Shown: positions 16,124 through 24,584 of the stretch, piece by piece
Numbering within the stretch: position 1 is the stretch's first letter
How the letters are laid out: each line of letters begins with the position of its first letter
NCBI GenBank assembly: GCA_963748205.1
Contig: CAVVIB010000018.1
Span: forward strand, 62,001 to 126,000
From: JAIBJN01 sp963748205
Lineage (GTDB): Bacteria > Actinomycetota > Thermoleophilia > Gaiellales > Gaiellaceae
Direction of reading: 5' to 3'
DNA: 64,000 nt
Translations under genes and position numbers: made by a program
Notes under the pieces: model-generated
What the model saw: the letters and a program-made list of their open reading frames with translations, nothing else
Database searches by the model: none
Told to the model about the DNA's origin: nothing

Positions 16124-18010
16124 ATGGCCGCTGAAGCGCCACGCCGCCGGCCGCGGCGCGGGTCCCTGGAGCGGCCCGTCTCGACGCGGATCTACCGGGC
16201 CGCCTGGCTGGTGGTCGCAGTGCCCCTCCTCGTGGCCGCGTTCAGCGTGGGCGAGCCGGACCCGCTGCCGGAGCCGCGCCTCCGCCCGTTCTTCGACCAG
16301 TCGACCGCGGTGCAGTTCTCCCGGGAGCTGGCGAGCACGTATCCGGACCGGTCTCCGGGCTCGCTCGGCGCCGAGGGCGCGGCCGACTGGGTGGAGCAGC
16401 AGCTCCGCCAGTACGAGTTCACGGTCGAGCGGCAGACCTTCACGGCCGACGTCCCGGGCCAGGGCACCGAGGAGCTCGTCAACATCGTGGCGCGCGCCCC
16501 GCAGACCGGCGAGCAGGGCGTCCAGTCACAGAAGGCGATCGCCGTGCTCGCGCACCGCGACAACCTGGGCACGTCACCCGGGGCGGTCGACAACGCCTCG
16601 GGGACGGGTGCGCTCCTCGAGCTCGCCCGCGACCTCGGGAACGCATCGCTCTCGCACCCGTTCATCCTCGTCTCCACGGACGGTGGCGCCCTCGGAGGCC
16701 TGGGCGCGGCCCACTTCGCCGAGACCGCGCCCTACGCGGGAAGCCTGGCCGCGGTCGTCAACCTCTCCGCCGTCGGAGGGGCGCCGGCCCCGCGCATCGA
16801 GTTCGGGGGCGATACGCCGCGGGTGTCGAGCTCGACCCTCGTGGCCACCGCGGAGGAGGCCATCCGCCGGGAGGCCGGCGTCGAGTCGACCCGGCCCGGC
16901 CCGTTCGCGCAGCTCGTCGACCTCGCCTTCCCCTTCAGCCTCTACGAACAGGCGCCCTTCGTCTCGCGCGGCGTCCCGGCCGTCACGATCACGACGGGGT
17001 CGAGCCGGCCCCGATCGCCCGAAGGCGACTCGTTCGCGGCCCTGAACGGCGACCGGCTCGGAGGGCTCGGCCTCGCGTCGCAGTCCCTCCTCGGCTCGCT
17101 CGACGAGGCCGCCGAGGTCACGAGCGGCACCCAGTCCTACATCCACTTCGGGACGCGGATCCTCTACGGCTGGACGCTCCAGTTCGTCCTCATCGCGGCG
17201 CTGCTGCCGTTCCTGGCCGCGACCGTCGACCTGTTCGCCCGCTGCCGGCGTCGCCACATCCCGCTCTGGCCCGCGCTGCGCAGCTATCTGAGCCGTCTCA
17301 CGGTGTGGCTCTGGCTCGGCGTGGCGTTCGCCGTCTTCGTAGCTGTCGGGCTGTTACCCAGCGGCGCGGACCGGCCGCTCGGTCCCGACACCGACGCCGC
17401 GGGCGACTGGCCAGTGGCGGCGCTCGCCGCGCTCGCCGCCGTCTCCGCGGTCGCGTGGCTGATCGTCAGGCCGCGCCTCACGCCGACCCGCTCGATCGGC
17501 CGTCCCGAGGAGCTCGGCGGCCACCTCGCGGCCATGCTCGTGCTCGGCGTCGTCTCGCTCGTCGTCGCCGCGATCAACCCCTACTCGCTGCTCTTCCTGC
17601 TCCCCTCGCTGCACGCCTGGCTCTGGCTTCCGCAGGTGAGCGACCGGGGCCGGCCGGCGCAGTTGGGCGTCTACGCTCTCGGCTTCCTCGGCCCGGCCAT
17701 CCTGATCGCCTCGTTCGCCTTCCGGTTCGAGATGGGCTTCGACGCCATCTGGTACGTGATCGCGCTCACGGCGGTCGGCTACGTCCCGGTTCCGCTGGTC
17801 GTCGCCTTCCTCGCCTGGGGCGCAGCAGCCGGCCAGGTCGGCGCAGTCGCCATGGGACGCTACGCCCCGTATCCGGAGGTGAGCGAGCGCACACGCGGCC
17901 CGCTCAGGGGCGCCGGAGGGCAGGCTATTCTCGTCTGGCGGAGGTCCCGCCGGCGGCACCTCGCGGCGGTTGACGTTGACGCGGAGGCCGAGCGGGCCGA
18001 AGCTGAGTAG
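16124..18010 (+). CDS. M28-like membrane protein, probable degenerate aminopeptidase
   Basis: A 628-residue protein: N-terminal anchor (about 20-40), an M28/peptidase-T-like extracytoplasmic domain (about 60-345) and six to eight C-terminal membrane helices (from about 350). First metal ligands are recognisable as AHRDNLG and GAVDNASGTGALLELARDL. At the place of the family's EE pair (metal ligand and general base) the sequence is VSTDGGALGGLGAAHF, so the glutamates are missing. It may be an inactive, substrate-binding or re-purposed member. ATG 16124 is preceded by only a weak ribosome site. Precedes the sortase by 10 bp. Confidence 0.75.
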   Translation: MAAEAPRRRPRRGSLERPVSTRIYRAAWLVVAVPLLVAAFSVGEPDPLPEPRLRPFFDQSTAVQFSRELASTYPDRSPGSLGAEGAADWVEQQLRQYEFTVERQTFTADVPGQGTEELVNIVARAPQTGEQGVQSQKAIAVLAHRDNLGTSPGAVDNASGTGALLELARDLGNASLSHPFILVSTDGGALGGLGAAHFAETAPYAGSLAAVVNLSAVGGAPAPRIEFGGDTPRVSSSTLVATAEEAIRREAGVESTRPGPFAQLVDLAFPFSLYEQAPFVSRGVPAVTITTGSSRPRSPEGDSFAALNGDRLGGLGLASQSLLGSLDEAAEVTSGTQSYIHFGTRILYGWTLQFVLIAALLPFLAATVDLFARCRRRHIPLWPALRSYLSRLTVWLWLGVAFAVFVAVGLLPSGADRPLGPDTDAAGDWPVAALAALAAVSAVAWLIVRPRLTPTRSIGRPEELGGHLAAMLVLGVVSLVVAAINPYSLLFLLPSLHAWLWLPQVSDRGRPAQLGVYALGFLGPAILIASFAFRFEMGFDAIWYVIALTAVGYVPVPLVVAFLAWGAAAGQVGAVAMGRYAPYPEVSERTRGPLRGAGGQAILVWRRSRRRHLAAVDVDAEAERAEAE

Positions 18011-18020
18011 TGGAGGGCTT

Positions 18021-18743
18021 ATGAAGATGCGGCGTCTCGGAACGGTCCTGATCGTGGGCGGGTTGCTCGTGCTCGCCTATGCCGCCGCGGTCCTGTTCTG
18101 GCGCGACCCCGTCACGGACCTCTACAACCGCTACCAGCAGAACCAGCTCGAATCCGCGCTCGAGCACGAGTTCGAGGCCTGGGACGCCGGCCCGCCGCCC
18201 GCGGTCGCAGAGGCCGAGGTGGAGGATGACGGCGAGGCCGCACAGCCAAGGCCCGGAGTCGTCACGGCACGCGACGCCCGCCGGTTCCTCCGCGATCTCG
18301 AGCAGGGGCAGGCCTTCGGGCGGATCCACATCCCGCGGATCGGCGTCGAGGCCGTCGTGGTCCACGGGACGCGCTGGGGCGCCGACCTCTCGCGCGGGCC
18401 AGGGCACTACGAGCGCACGACGGTTCCCGGCCTCGGGAAGACCGTCGGCATCGCCGGCCACCGAACGACGTTCGGCGCGCCGTTCCGCAAGATCGACAAG
18501 ATCGAGGCCGGCGACGAGATCACGCTCGACATGCCGTACGCGACGTTCCACTACCGCGTCTTCCAGCACGAGATCGTGGACGAGAAGGACTGGAGCGTGA
18601 TCCGCAACCGCGGCTTCGACACGCTCATGCTCTCGGCCTGCCACCCGCTCTACGGGTCGTCCGAGCGCTGGATCGTCTACGCGCGACTCGCCTCCGTGCA
18701 GCCCCGCGAAGGCGACGCCTACACCGTCGCCGCCGCGGGCTAG
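18021..18743 (+). CDS. Class E-like sortase
   Basis: Membrane-anchored transpeptidase of 240 residues: N-terminal helix (residues 5-27), a low-complexity linker to about residue 90, then the sortase barrel with catalytic His in GIAGHRTTFGAPFRKID, Cys in TLMLSACHPLYG and the Arg-containing SSERWIVYARL. Actinobacterial class E sortases typically carry a TLxTC-like motif, here LSAC. A GGAGG box lies five bases before ATG 18021. No LPxTG or LAxTG-bearing substrate or pilin is encoded in the window. Its stop TAG shares the palindrome CTAG with the convergent moeA stop. Confidence 0.9.
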   Translation: MKMRRLGTVLIVGGLLVLAYAAAVLFWRDPVTDLYNRYQQNQLESALEHEFEAWDAGPPPAVAEAEVEDDGEAAQPRPGVVTARDARRFLRDLEQGQAFGRIHIPRIGVEAVVVHGTRWGADLSRGPGHYERTTVPGLGKTVGIAGHRTTFGAPFRKIDKIEAGDEITLDMPYATFHYRVFQHEIVDEKDWSVIRNRGFDTLMLSACHPLYGSSERWIVYARLASVQPREGDAYTVAAAG

Positions 18744-19942
18744 ATCGCGAGGTAGCGCACGGTGGAGCCGGCGCCGAGCTCGCCCTCGCCGGCCTCGACC
18801 CAGACGAGCGCGTTCGCGCGCCCGGCCCGCACGATCATGTGCGACTCCTGGCCGGAGAGCGGCTCGAGCACGTCCTCGTCGCCGTTCCTCCGGACGGCTG
18901 CGCGCACTAGCTCGTCGCGGTCGGCGTTCCGCCGTACGGCGGAGCCGAGCGTGGCGGTCCGGAACGCCGGCAGAGGATCGGGCAGGCCGAGGAGCGCGTT
19001 GATCGCCGGACGCACGAGCAGCTCGAAGGTCGCGAGCACGGAGACCGGGTTGCCGGGCAGGTTGAACACGAGGTGGTCGCGGCGGACGCCGAAGGCCACC
19101 GGCTTCCCGGGCTTCATCTTCACGCCCCAGAAGAGCTCCTCGACGCGCAGCTCGGCCTGGACCTTGCGCACGAGATCGTGCGGGCCGACGGACGCGCCGC
19201 CGGTCGTGACGAGCATGTCGAAGCCGAGGAGCGCGCGCTCCATCGTCCGCCGGTGCTCCTCCTCGTCGTCGGCCACGACGCCGAGCTGCGCGGGCACCGC
19301 ACCGGCGAGCCCGAGCGCGGTCGCAAGCAGGAGGCCGTTCGACTCGTAGATCTGGCCGGGCTCGAGCGTCTCGCCGGGCTGGCGCAGCTCCGAGCCGGTG
19401 ACGAGGATCCCGACGCGCGGGCGCTTCGTGCACTGCACCTCCGAGACCCCGGCCGCCCCCAGCGCGCCGACCTGTCCCGGCCCCAGCACGACGCCGGGCT
19501 CGAGCACCGTCTCGCCCGCGCGGACGTCGCCGCCCGGCTCGCGCACGTTTGCACCGCGGGCAACAGGAGCGGCGACAGCTAGCCCTTGCTCGCTCTCCTC
19601 GACGACCTCGATCGGGACGACGGCGTCGGCGCCCTCCGGCACGGCGCCGCCGGTTGCGATCCCCATCGCCTCGCCGGCGCCGAGCGGCCGAGAGGCCGGG
19701 CTGCCCGCTGCGATGCGCTCGACGACCGGCAGGACGACCGGCGCCGAAGCGGTGTCGGCGGACCGAACGGCGTAGCCGTCCATCGCCGAGCTCGGGAAGG
19801 GCGGCAGGTCGACCACGGCGGCGGCGCTCTGGGCGAGCACGCGCCCGGTCGCCCGCTCGATCGGCACGCGCTCGGCCTCGAGAGGCTTGGCCCGCTCGAG
19901 GATCAGGCGCTGCGCCTCGGCGACGGAGATCAGGTCGGCCAC
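18740..19942 (-). CDS. moeA: Molybdopterin molybdenumtransferase MoeA
   Basis: MoeA inserts molybdate into adenylylated molybdopterin supplied by MogA. The 400-residue protein has PPFPSSAMDGYAVRS, GGAVPEGADAVVPIE, VTTGGASVGPHDLVRK and FNLPGNPVSVLATFELLV, and a C-terminal MoeA-specific domain. GTG 19942 gives VADLISVAEAQRLIL. Located apart from moaC-mogA (12 kb away). Its upstream neighbour is a membrane mannosyltransferase-like gene, 25 bp away. Confidence 0.95.
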   Translation of the reverse strand: MADLISVAEAQRLILERAKPLEAERVPIERATGRVLAQSAAAVVDLPPFPSSAMDGYAVRSADTASAPVVLPVVERIAAGSPASRPLGAGEAMGIATGGAVPEGADAVVPIEVVEESEQGLAVAAPVARGANVREPGGDVRAGETVLEPGVVLGPGQVGALGAAGVSEVQCTKRPRVGILVTGSELRQPGETLEPGQIYESNGLLLATALGLAGAVPAQLGVVADDEEEHRRTMERALLGFDMLVTTGGASVGPHDLVRKVQAELRVEELFWGVKMKPGKPVAFGVRRDHLVFNLPGNPVSVLATFELLVRPAINALLGLPDPLPAFRTATLGSAVRRNADRDELVRAAVRRNGDEDVLEPLSGQESHMIVRAGRANALVWVEAGEGELGAGSTVRYLAI

Positions 19943-19967
19943 GAGGCCGTACGCTAGTTGAGGGAAG

Positions 19968-21215
19968 CTAGATGGGGACGGCGTCGCGGAGGAGATAGGC
20001 CGACATCGCGAGCGCGAGCAGCCGCGCGGTGCGGTCTTCCTCGACGGCCGCGAGCGGAACCGCCCAGACGGCGTACCAGGGCACGAGCCACGAGGTGCAT
20101 ACGAGCAGGAGGCCGGCCGTGAGGGCGAGCCTGGCACGACCGCGCCAGGCCTCGCGCAGAAGCCAGAGGTACGCGACCACGAATGCGCCGGCGAAAACGG
20201 CGGCCACGGCCCCCTCGGGCAGGCCCAGGCTCGAGATCCGGACCGGAATCGCGTACCACGCGCGATCCTCGGCGAGGTTGGTGGCGAGCGGGCCGGTCGC
20301 GCCCGCCCACTCCAGCCCGTAGCGCCAAGTGGCGATCGCCACGATTATCACTGCCGCCACAGCAAGCCCGCGGTGGTCGATCCGGCGCCCGACCCGGCGC
20401 GCCTCGAGGAGCCTGAGCGGCAGGAAGAGGATCGGGACCCACTTGATCGCGATCGCCGCCGCCCAGGAAGCCCCGGCCAGGGCCCGCCGCCCGGACGCGG
20501 CCAACGCCAGCGCCCCGAGGACGAACGCCATCATCCAGGCGTCGTTGTGACCGCCCCCCGCGAAGTGGATCGCCAGCAGCGGGTTCCAACCCACGAAGGC
20601 GGCTGCGAAGGCCGGCCGCGAGGACAGCCTCGCCGCGAGCAGGACGAGCGCGACCATCGCGAGAGCCGCGAGCGCCCGATACGTCCAGGCGGCCGCGTCC
20701 GACGACTCGCCCACGGCATCGGCATGCACCTCCGAGACGAGCGTGAATCCCGGCCCGTAGACCGAGGTCGTGTCGTACCAGTACGAGCCCATGAGCGGGT
20801 ACGCGGGGTCGTCTGGATAGTCGCGCGGGACGTCCACGTACGGGTTGCCGTCGTGCACCGCGGCAATGCGCCCGTAGTCCCAGTAGGTGTAGACGTCGGT
20901 CGAAAGCAGCACCGGGCCTGCGAGCGGCAGGAGCTGGACCGCACACGAGAGCGCGATGACGAGGCGGAGCCGGGCGCGCGCGCCGGCGCCGGAGAGCAGG
21001 AGCAGGCCCACGAGGTACGCGGCGAACGCCACGACCATCGCCCCGAGGTAGAGCCACGCCCAGGCCGTGTCGTCGCCGTCGTGCTCGGGGACGAGCGGCG
21101 AGCTCTCGGGGTAGGCGAACCCGACCGCCGCCGCGACGAGCGCGAGGACGAGCGCTCCCGCGACGAGTGCCCAGCCTGCGCTAGCCGGGACCGGTGGTCG
21201 TCGGAGGCGGCTCAG
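19968..21215 (-). CDS. Polyprenyl-phosphate-dependent mannosyltransferase-like membrane protein
   Basis: A polytopic protein (about eleven hydrophobic segments) of the GT-C type, with the early acidic-aromatic loop LLSTDVYTYWDYGRIAA, NPYVDVPRDYPDD and a GWNPLLAIHFAGGGHNDAWM motif typical of mycobacterial mannosyltransferases that use lipid-linked mannose. Likely involved in glycosylation of a cell-envelope product. The start is not obvious: no ATG, GTG or TTG lies between the long overlap with the PBP gene and the first membrane helix. CTG at 21215 would give SRLRRPPVPASAGWALVAG, a sensible N-terminus; an ATG at 21314 would add 33 mostly Arg/Pro residues. Confidence 0.7.
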   Translation of the reverse strand: MSRLRRPPVPASAGWALVAGALVLALVAAAVGFAYPESSPLVPEHDGDDTAWAWLYLGAMVVAFAAYLVGLLLLSGAGARARLRLVIALSCAVQLLPLAGPVLLSTDVYTYWDYGRIAAVHDGNPYVDVPRDYPDDPAYPLMGSYWYDTTSVYGPGFTLVSEVHADAVGESSDAAAWTYRALAALAMVALVLLAARLSSRPAFAAAFVGWNPLLAIHFAGGGHNDAWMMAFVLGALALAASGRRALAGASWAAAIAIKWVPILFLPLRLLEARRVGRRIDHRGLAVAAVIIVAIATWRYGLEWAGATGPLATNLAEDRAWYAIPVRISSLGLPEGAVAAVFAGAFVVAYLWLLREAWRGRARLALTAGLLLVCTSWLVPWYAVWAVPLAAVEEDRTARLLALAMSAYLLRDAVPI

Positions 21216-23394
21216 TCGTCGTCGGCGGAGGCTCGGTGGTGCCGGGAGGCTCGGTCGTCGTGCCCGGCTTGTTGTTCTTCGGCTTCTTCGGCGGCGGCGG
21301 CGGCGGCGGGGCACCGAAGTTGGCGTACTCGAGGTCGACGTCCGCCCAGACCGCCGGGTTCTTGGGGTCCGGCCAGCCGATGTACGGCAGGCCGCCGAAC
21401 GCGCCCTCCATGAACAGGTGCCAGATGTCGGCCGGGAACGTCCCGCCCGCGACGGTGATCCCGTGCACGCTGTTCATCTCGATCTGCGCGTTCGGGTAGC
21501 CGACCCAGACGACAGTCGACGCGCGGGGCGTGTAGCCGGCGAACCAGGCGTCGACGTGGTCGTCGGTCGTGCCGGTCTTGCCCGCCGAGTACGGATCGCC
21601 GTAGTACGCGCCCGTTCCCGTGCCGCCGGTCATGTTGCTCTGAAGGATCTCGGTCACGGCCGCCGCCTGGCCGTCAGTGAGCACGCGGCGCCTCTTGGGC
21701 TTGCCCCAGCCCGCGGTCCGGTCGACCTCGCCGCTCGCGAGAACGACCTTCTTGATCGCCATCGGCTCGGAGAAGACGCCACCCGAGGCGAGCGTGGCGT
21801 ACGCGGAGGCCATCTCGATCACGGAGACGGAGTTCGAGCCGAGGCCGATCGACGGAACGGCGAGGAGCTTGGTCTTGATGCCCATCTGCCGCGCCGTCTT
21901 GACGACGTTCTCGGGGCCGACGTCGAGGGTCAGACGCGCGTAGACGGTGTTGTCCGAGCTGAGAGTCGCGGACGAGATCGGCACGGAGCCGAGGTAGGAG
22001 TGGCTGTAGGTCGCCACGTCCCACGCCTCGGAGTTCGGGTCCGGCTGCCAGTGGAGCGGCGCCGAGAGGTAGCTCGTGCTGAAGGGGTTGATCCCCTGGC
22101 GCACCGCCGTGACCAGGACGAACGTCTTGAACGAGGAGCCCGTCTGGCGCTTCCCCTGCGTGGCGTAGTTGAACTCGACGTTCGGGTTGTTCGGATTCAC
22201 CGCGGTCATCGCGCGGATGGCACCGTTCTTCGGATTGATCGACACGATCGCCGACGACGGGTCCTCCCGGTCGCCCAGCGTGTCGCGCATCGCCCGGACG
22301 GCCAGCTTCTGGTACCGCGGGTTGATCGTCGTGTAGACCTTCAGGCCGCCTCCGCGGACGGTCGAGGCGCCGTACTTCTCGATCAGAAGCTCGCTCACAT
22401 AGCCAAAGAAGTACGGCTCGCGGATCTTCGTGTAGAGCTCTCCGGCCTTCAGCCCGAGCGGCGTGTCGATCGCCTCGACGTACGTCGCCAGGTCGATGTA
22501 GCCCGCGTCCTTCATGGCCTTGAGCACCTCGTCGCGGCGGCGCTGCGCCTCCCCGGGCCTCTTGAACGGGTCGTAGATCGAGGGCGCCTGGGGCAGGCCC
22601 GCGATGAGGGCGGCCTGCACGAGGTTGAGGTTCTTCGCGTGCTTCGAGAAGTACGTCTGCGCCGCGGCCTCGGCGCCGTATGCGTGGCTGCCGAAGTAGA
22701 CCTGGTTCAGGTAGGTCTCGAGGATCCTCTCCTTGCGCCAGCCCTTGAGCTCGCCTGCGGTGAGCCCTGCGGGCTGGGCGGCCCAGAGAGTCGGCAGGCC
22801 CTCCTCCTCGAGCTTGAGCGCGAGGCAGGCCTCCTTGGTCTTGCGCTCCCAGGAGACCTCGTTCCCGATGTAGAGGTTGCGGACGAGCTGCTGCGTCAGG
22901 GTCGAGCCGCCCTGGACGATCTCGCCGCTCTGAAGGTTCTCGACCGCAGCGCGAACGATGCCCTCGTAGTCGATCCCCGAGTGCGAGTAGAAGCGCCGGT
23001 CCTCGATCGCGACCGTCGCCTGCGCGAGCAGCGGGGACATCTGGTCGAGCGCGACGGGCTGCCGGTTCTTCTCCGCCTTGATGGCGCCGAGGACGGTGCC
23101 GTCGGCTGCGTACACGAAGGAGTTCTGGCCGATCGAGACCGGGCGCAGCGAGGCGAGCGAGCAGCTGTTGCGGAACGCCTGCGCGCCGGTGAACGCGGCG
23201 GCGACGAGGATCGCTACCCCGCCGAGGACGATCGCGAGCAGCGAGACGAGGATGAAGCGGCGCGACTGCGTCCGGTCTTGCCGGCGACGATTCCGGCGTC
23301 GGCGGCGCTGGCGGTTGTCGGCCGCCCTGTGGCCGTTGCCGTTGCCGTTCCGGCCGTTCTTCCCGTTTTTGCCGTTGCGTCCGTTCGCGGTCAT
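21181..23394 (-). CDS. Class A penicillin-binding protein (GT51 plus transpeptidase)
   Basis: Bifunctional peptidoglycan synthase of 737 residues. A cytoplasmic N-terminus of Asn-Gly repeats (residues 4-22, NGRNGKNGKNGRNGNGNG) and arginines precedes the membrane helix (about 46-70). GT51 motifs EDRRFYSHSGID, GGSTLTQQLVRN and ETYLNQVYFGSHAYG follow, but between KLEEE and the usual RILETYLN there is an extra stretch GLPTLWAAQPAGLTAGELKG. Transpeptidase motifs: TGSSFKTF (SxxK), SSDN (SxN), GKTGTTDD (KTG). The tail from residue 695 is Pro/Lys then Thr-Glu-Pro repeats. ATG overlaps the mscS stop. Confidence 0.95.
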   Translation of the reverse strand: MTANGRNGKNGKNGRNGNGNGHRAADNRQRRRRRNRRRQDRTQSRRFILVSLLAIVLGGVAILVAAAFTGAQAFRNSCSLASLRPVSIGQNSFVYAADGTVLGAIKAEKNRQPVALDQMSPLLAQATVAIEDRRFYSHSGIDYEGIVRAAVENLQSGEIVQGGSTLTQQLVRNLYIGNEVSWERKTKEACLALKLEEEGLPTLWAAQPAGLTAGELKGWRKERILETYLNQVYFGSHAYGAEAAAQTYFSKHAKNLNLVQAALIAGLPQAPSIYDPFKRPGEAQRRRDEVLKAMKDAGYIDLATYVEAIDTPLGLKAGELYTKIREPYFFGYVSELLIEKYGASTVRGGGLKVYTTINPRYQKLAVRAMRDTLGDREDPSSAIVSINPKNGAIRAMTAVNPNNPNVEFNYATQGKRQTGSSFKTFVLVTAVRQGINPFSTSYLSAPLHWQPDPNSEAWDVATYSHSYLGSVPISSATLSSDNTVYARLTLDVGPENVVKTARQMGIKTKLLAVPSIGLGSNSVSVIEMASAYATLASGGVFSEPMAIKKVVLASGEVDRTAGWGKPKRRRVLTDGQAAAVTEILQSNMTGGTGTGAYYGDPYSAGKTGTTDDHVDAWFAGYTPRASTVVWVGYPNAQIEMNSVHGITVAGGTFPADIWHLFMEGAFGGLPYIGWPDPKNPAVWADVDLEYANFGAPPPPPPPKKPKNNKPGTTTEPPGTTEPPPTTTEPPPTTTGPG

Positions 23395-24143
23395 GCGTAC
23401 ACACCTTCCGAGCGAAGGCGTTCAACTGCTCTACGCCGCAGAGCGGACGAGAGGTCCGCCGCCGCGTCGGCGTTGCGCGCCCACGCTTCCACCGTTACGA
23501 CGGCACCGCTCGAATCGAGTTGGCTGACGTGCACGGTGGGTTCCTTCTCAGTCATGTTCTCGGACAAAGCTCGTGCTTCCTCAAGCAGGAGGGTGATCAC
23601 TCGGTCGAGATCGGCGGTGAGGGGCACCGCCACCCTGACCGCGACCAGGTTCTCGGCGCCCGCAATCGTGGCGTTTCTGATGGTATCCGAGGCTAGCTTG
23701 GCGTTCGGGACGTAGTACCGGGCGCCGTCGCCGGCACGGATGACCGTGTACGTCAGGCCGATCTGCACGACGGTCCCGGACGCGCCTGCGACGGCAACGT
23801 TGTCGCCGAGCCGCAGCGGCTGCGCGAAGGCGATGAGGATGCCGGCGATGAAGTTCGAGAGCGTGGACTGGGCGGCGAGGCCAAGCACGAGCGCGATCAC
23901 GGCCGAGGACGCGAGGATGCTGCCTGCCACCGCACGCACCTGCGGGAAGACGAGCAGCGCGCTCAGGACGCCCACCCCGACGACGACGGCGAGCGCGCTC
24001 CGGCGAACGACGTGGTAGATCGTCAGCGTCTCCGGCCGCAGCGTGTAGCGGCGGGAGATCATGCGGTCGACGGCCCAGGCGGCGATGAACGTCGCGATCA
24101 GGACGACGCCGGCGATGATGGCACGCTGAATCCATTCGTCCAT
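23391..24143 (-). CDS. MscS-family mechanosensitive ion channel
   Basis: A 250-residue small-conductance channel: two to three N-terminal helices, pore helix region ALVLGLAAQSTLSNFIAGILI and the beta domain with FAQPLRLGDNVAVAGASGTV and VPNAKLASDTIRN, ending in a cytoplasmic domain with VHVSQLDSSGAVVTVEAWAR. ATG 24143. Overlaps the PBP start as ATGA, so channel and cell-wall synthase appear coupled. Releases solutes on hypo-osmotic shock (family knowledge). Confidence 0.95.
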   Translation of the reverse strand: MDEWIQRAIIAGVVLIATFIAAWAVDRMISRRYTLRPETLTIYHVVRRSALAVVVGVGVLSALLVFPQVRAVAGSILASSAVIALVLGLAAQSTLSNFIAGILIAFAQPLRLGDNVAVAGASGTVVQIGLTYTVIRAGDGARYYVPNAKLASDTIRNATIAGAENLVAVRVAVPLTADLDRVITLLLEEARALSENMTEKEPTVHVSQLDSSGAVVTVEAWARNADAAADLSSALRRRAVERLRSEGVYA

Positions 24144-24157
24144 CGCTGAGGAGTTCT

Positions 24158-24571
24158 CTAGAAGGGGAGCGGCTTCCTGCCCGCGAAGCCGTCCTCGAGC
24201 CCGTGCCAGAAGGCCACGTCGGGCTCTCCGAGCTCCCAGCAGAGGAGCACGGTGGCGCCGTCCTCGGGATGGCGCGCGGGGAAGTCGACCAGGCCCCGGT
24301 CGACGTCCTTGACCTGCACGCCCAGCTCGTTGATCTCGCCGACGATGGCGGCCAGCTGGGCGGCGGCCCGCGCAACGGCCTCCTGGAGCTCGCCCACGCG
24401 CCCCGGATCGAGGCTGCCGCCGTTGCCGGCGACGAGCGCCTGCACCTCCTCGAGCTCGCCGCCGAGCTCGACGTACGACCGCCGCTCCTCGACGAGGCGC
24501 TCGACCAGAGGGCGCACGACGGCGAGCGCGCCGTTCGCCTCGTCTGGCGTGAAGAACTGCATGTTCGACAT
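24158..24571 (-). CDS. DUF2203 family protein
   Basis: A 137-residue cytosolic protein starting MSNMQFFTPDEANGALAVVR, with a long predicted helical hairpin (about 20-85, rich in Glu/Ala/Leu) and the family C-terminus GLVDFPARHPEDGATVLLCW followed by EPDVAFWHGLEDGFAGR. Function unknown. ATG at 24571 lies only a few bases from the start of the divergent lipoprotein gene, so their 5' ends overlap. Fourteen bases upstream of mscS. Confidence 0.8.
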   Translation of the reverse strand: MSNMQFFTPDEANGALAVVRPLVERLVEERRSYVELGGELEEVQALVAGNGGSLDPGRVGELQEAVARAAAQLAAIVGEINELGVQVKDVDRGLVDFPARHPEDGATVLLCWELGEPDVAFWHGLEDGFAGRKPLPF

Positions 24572-24584
24572 AGTGCCTCTCGTC

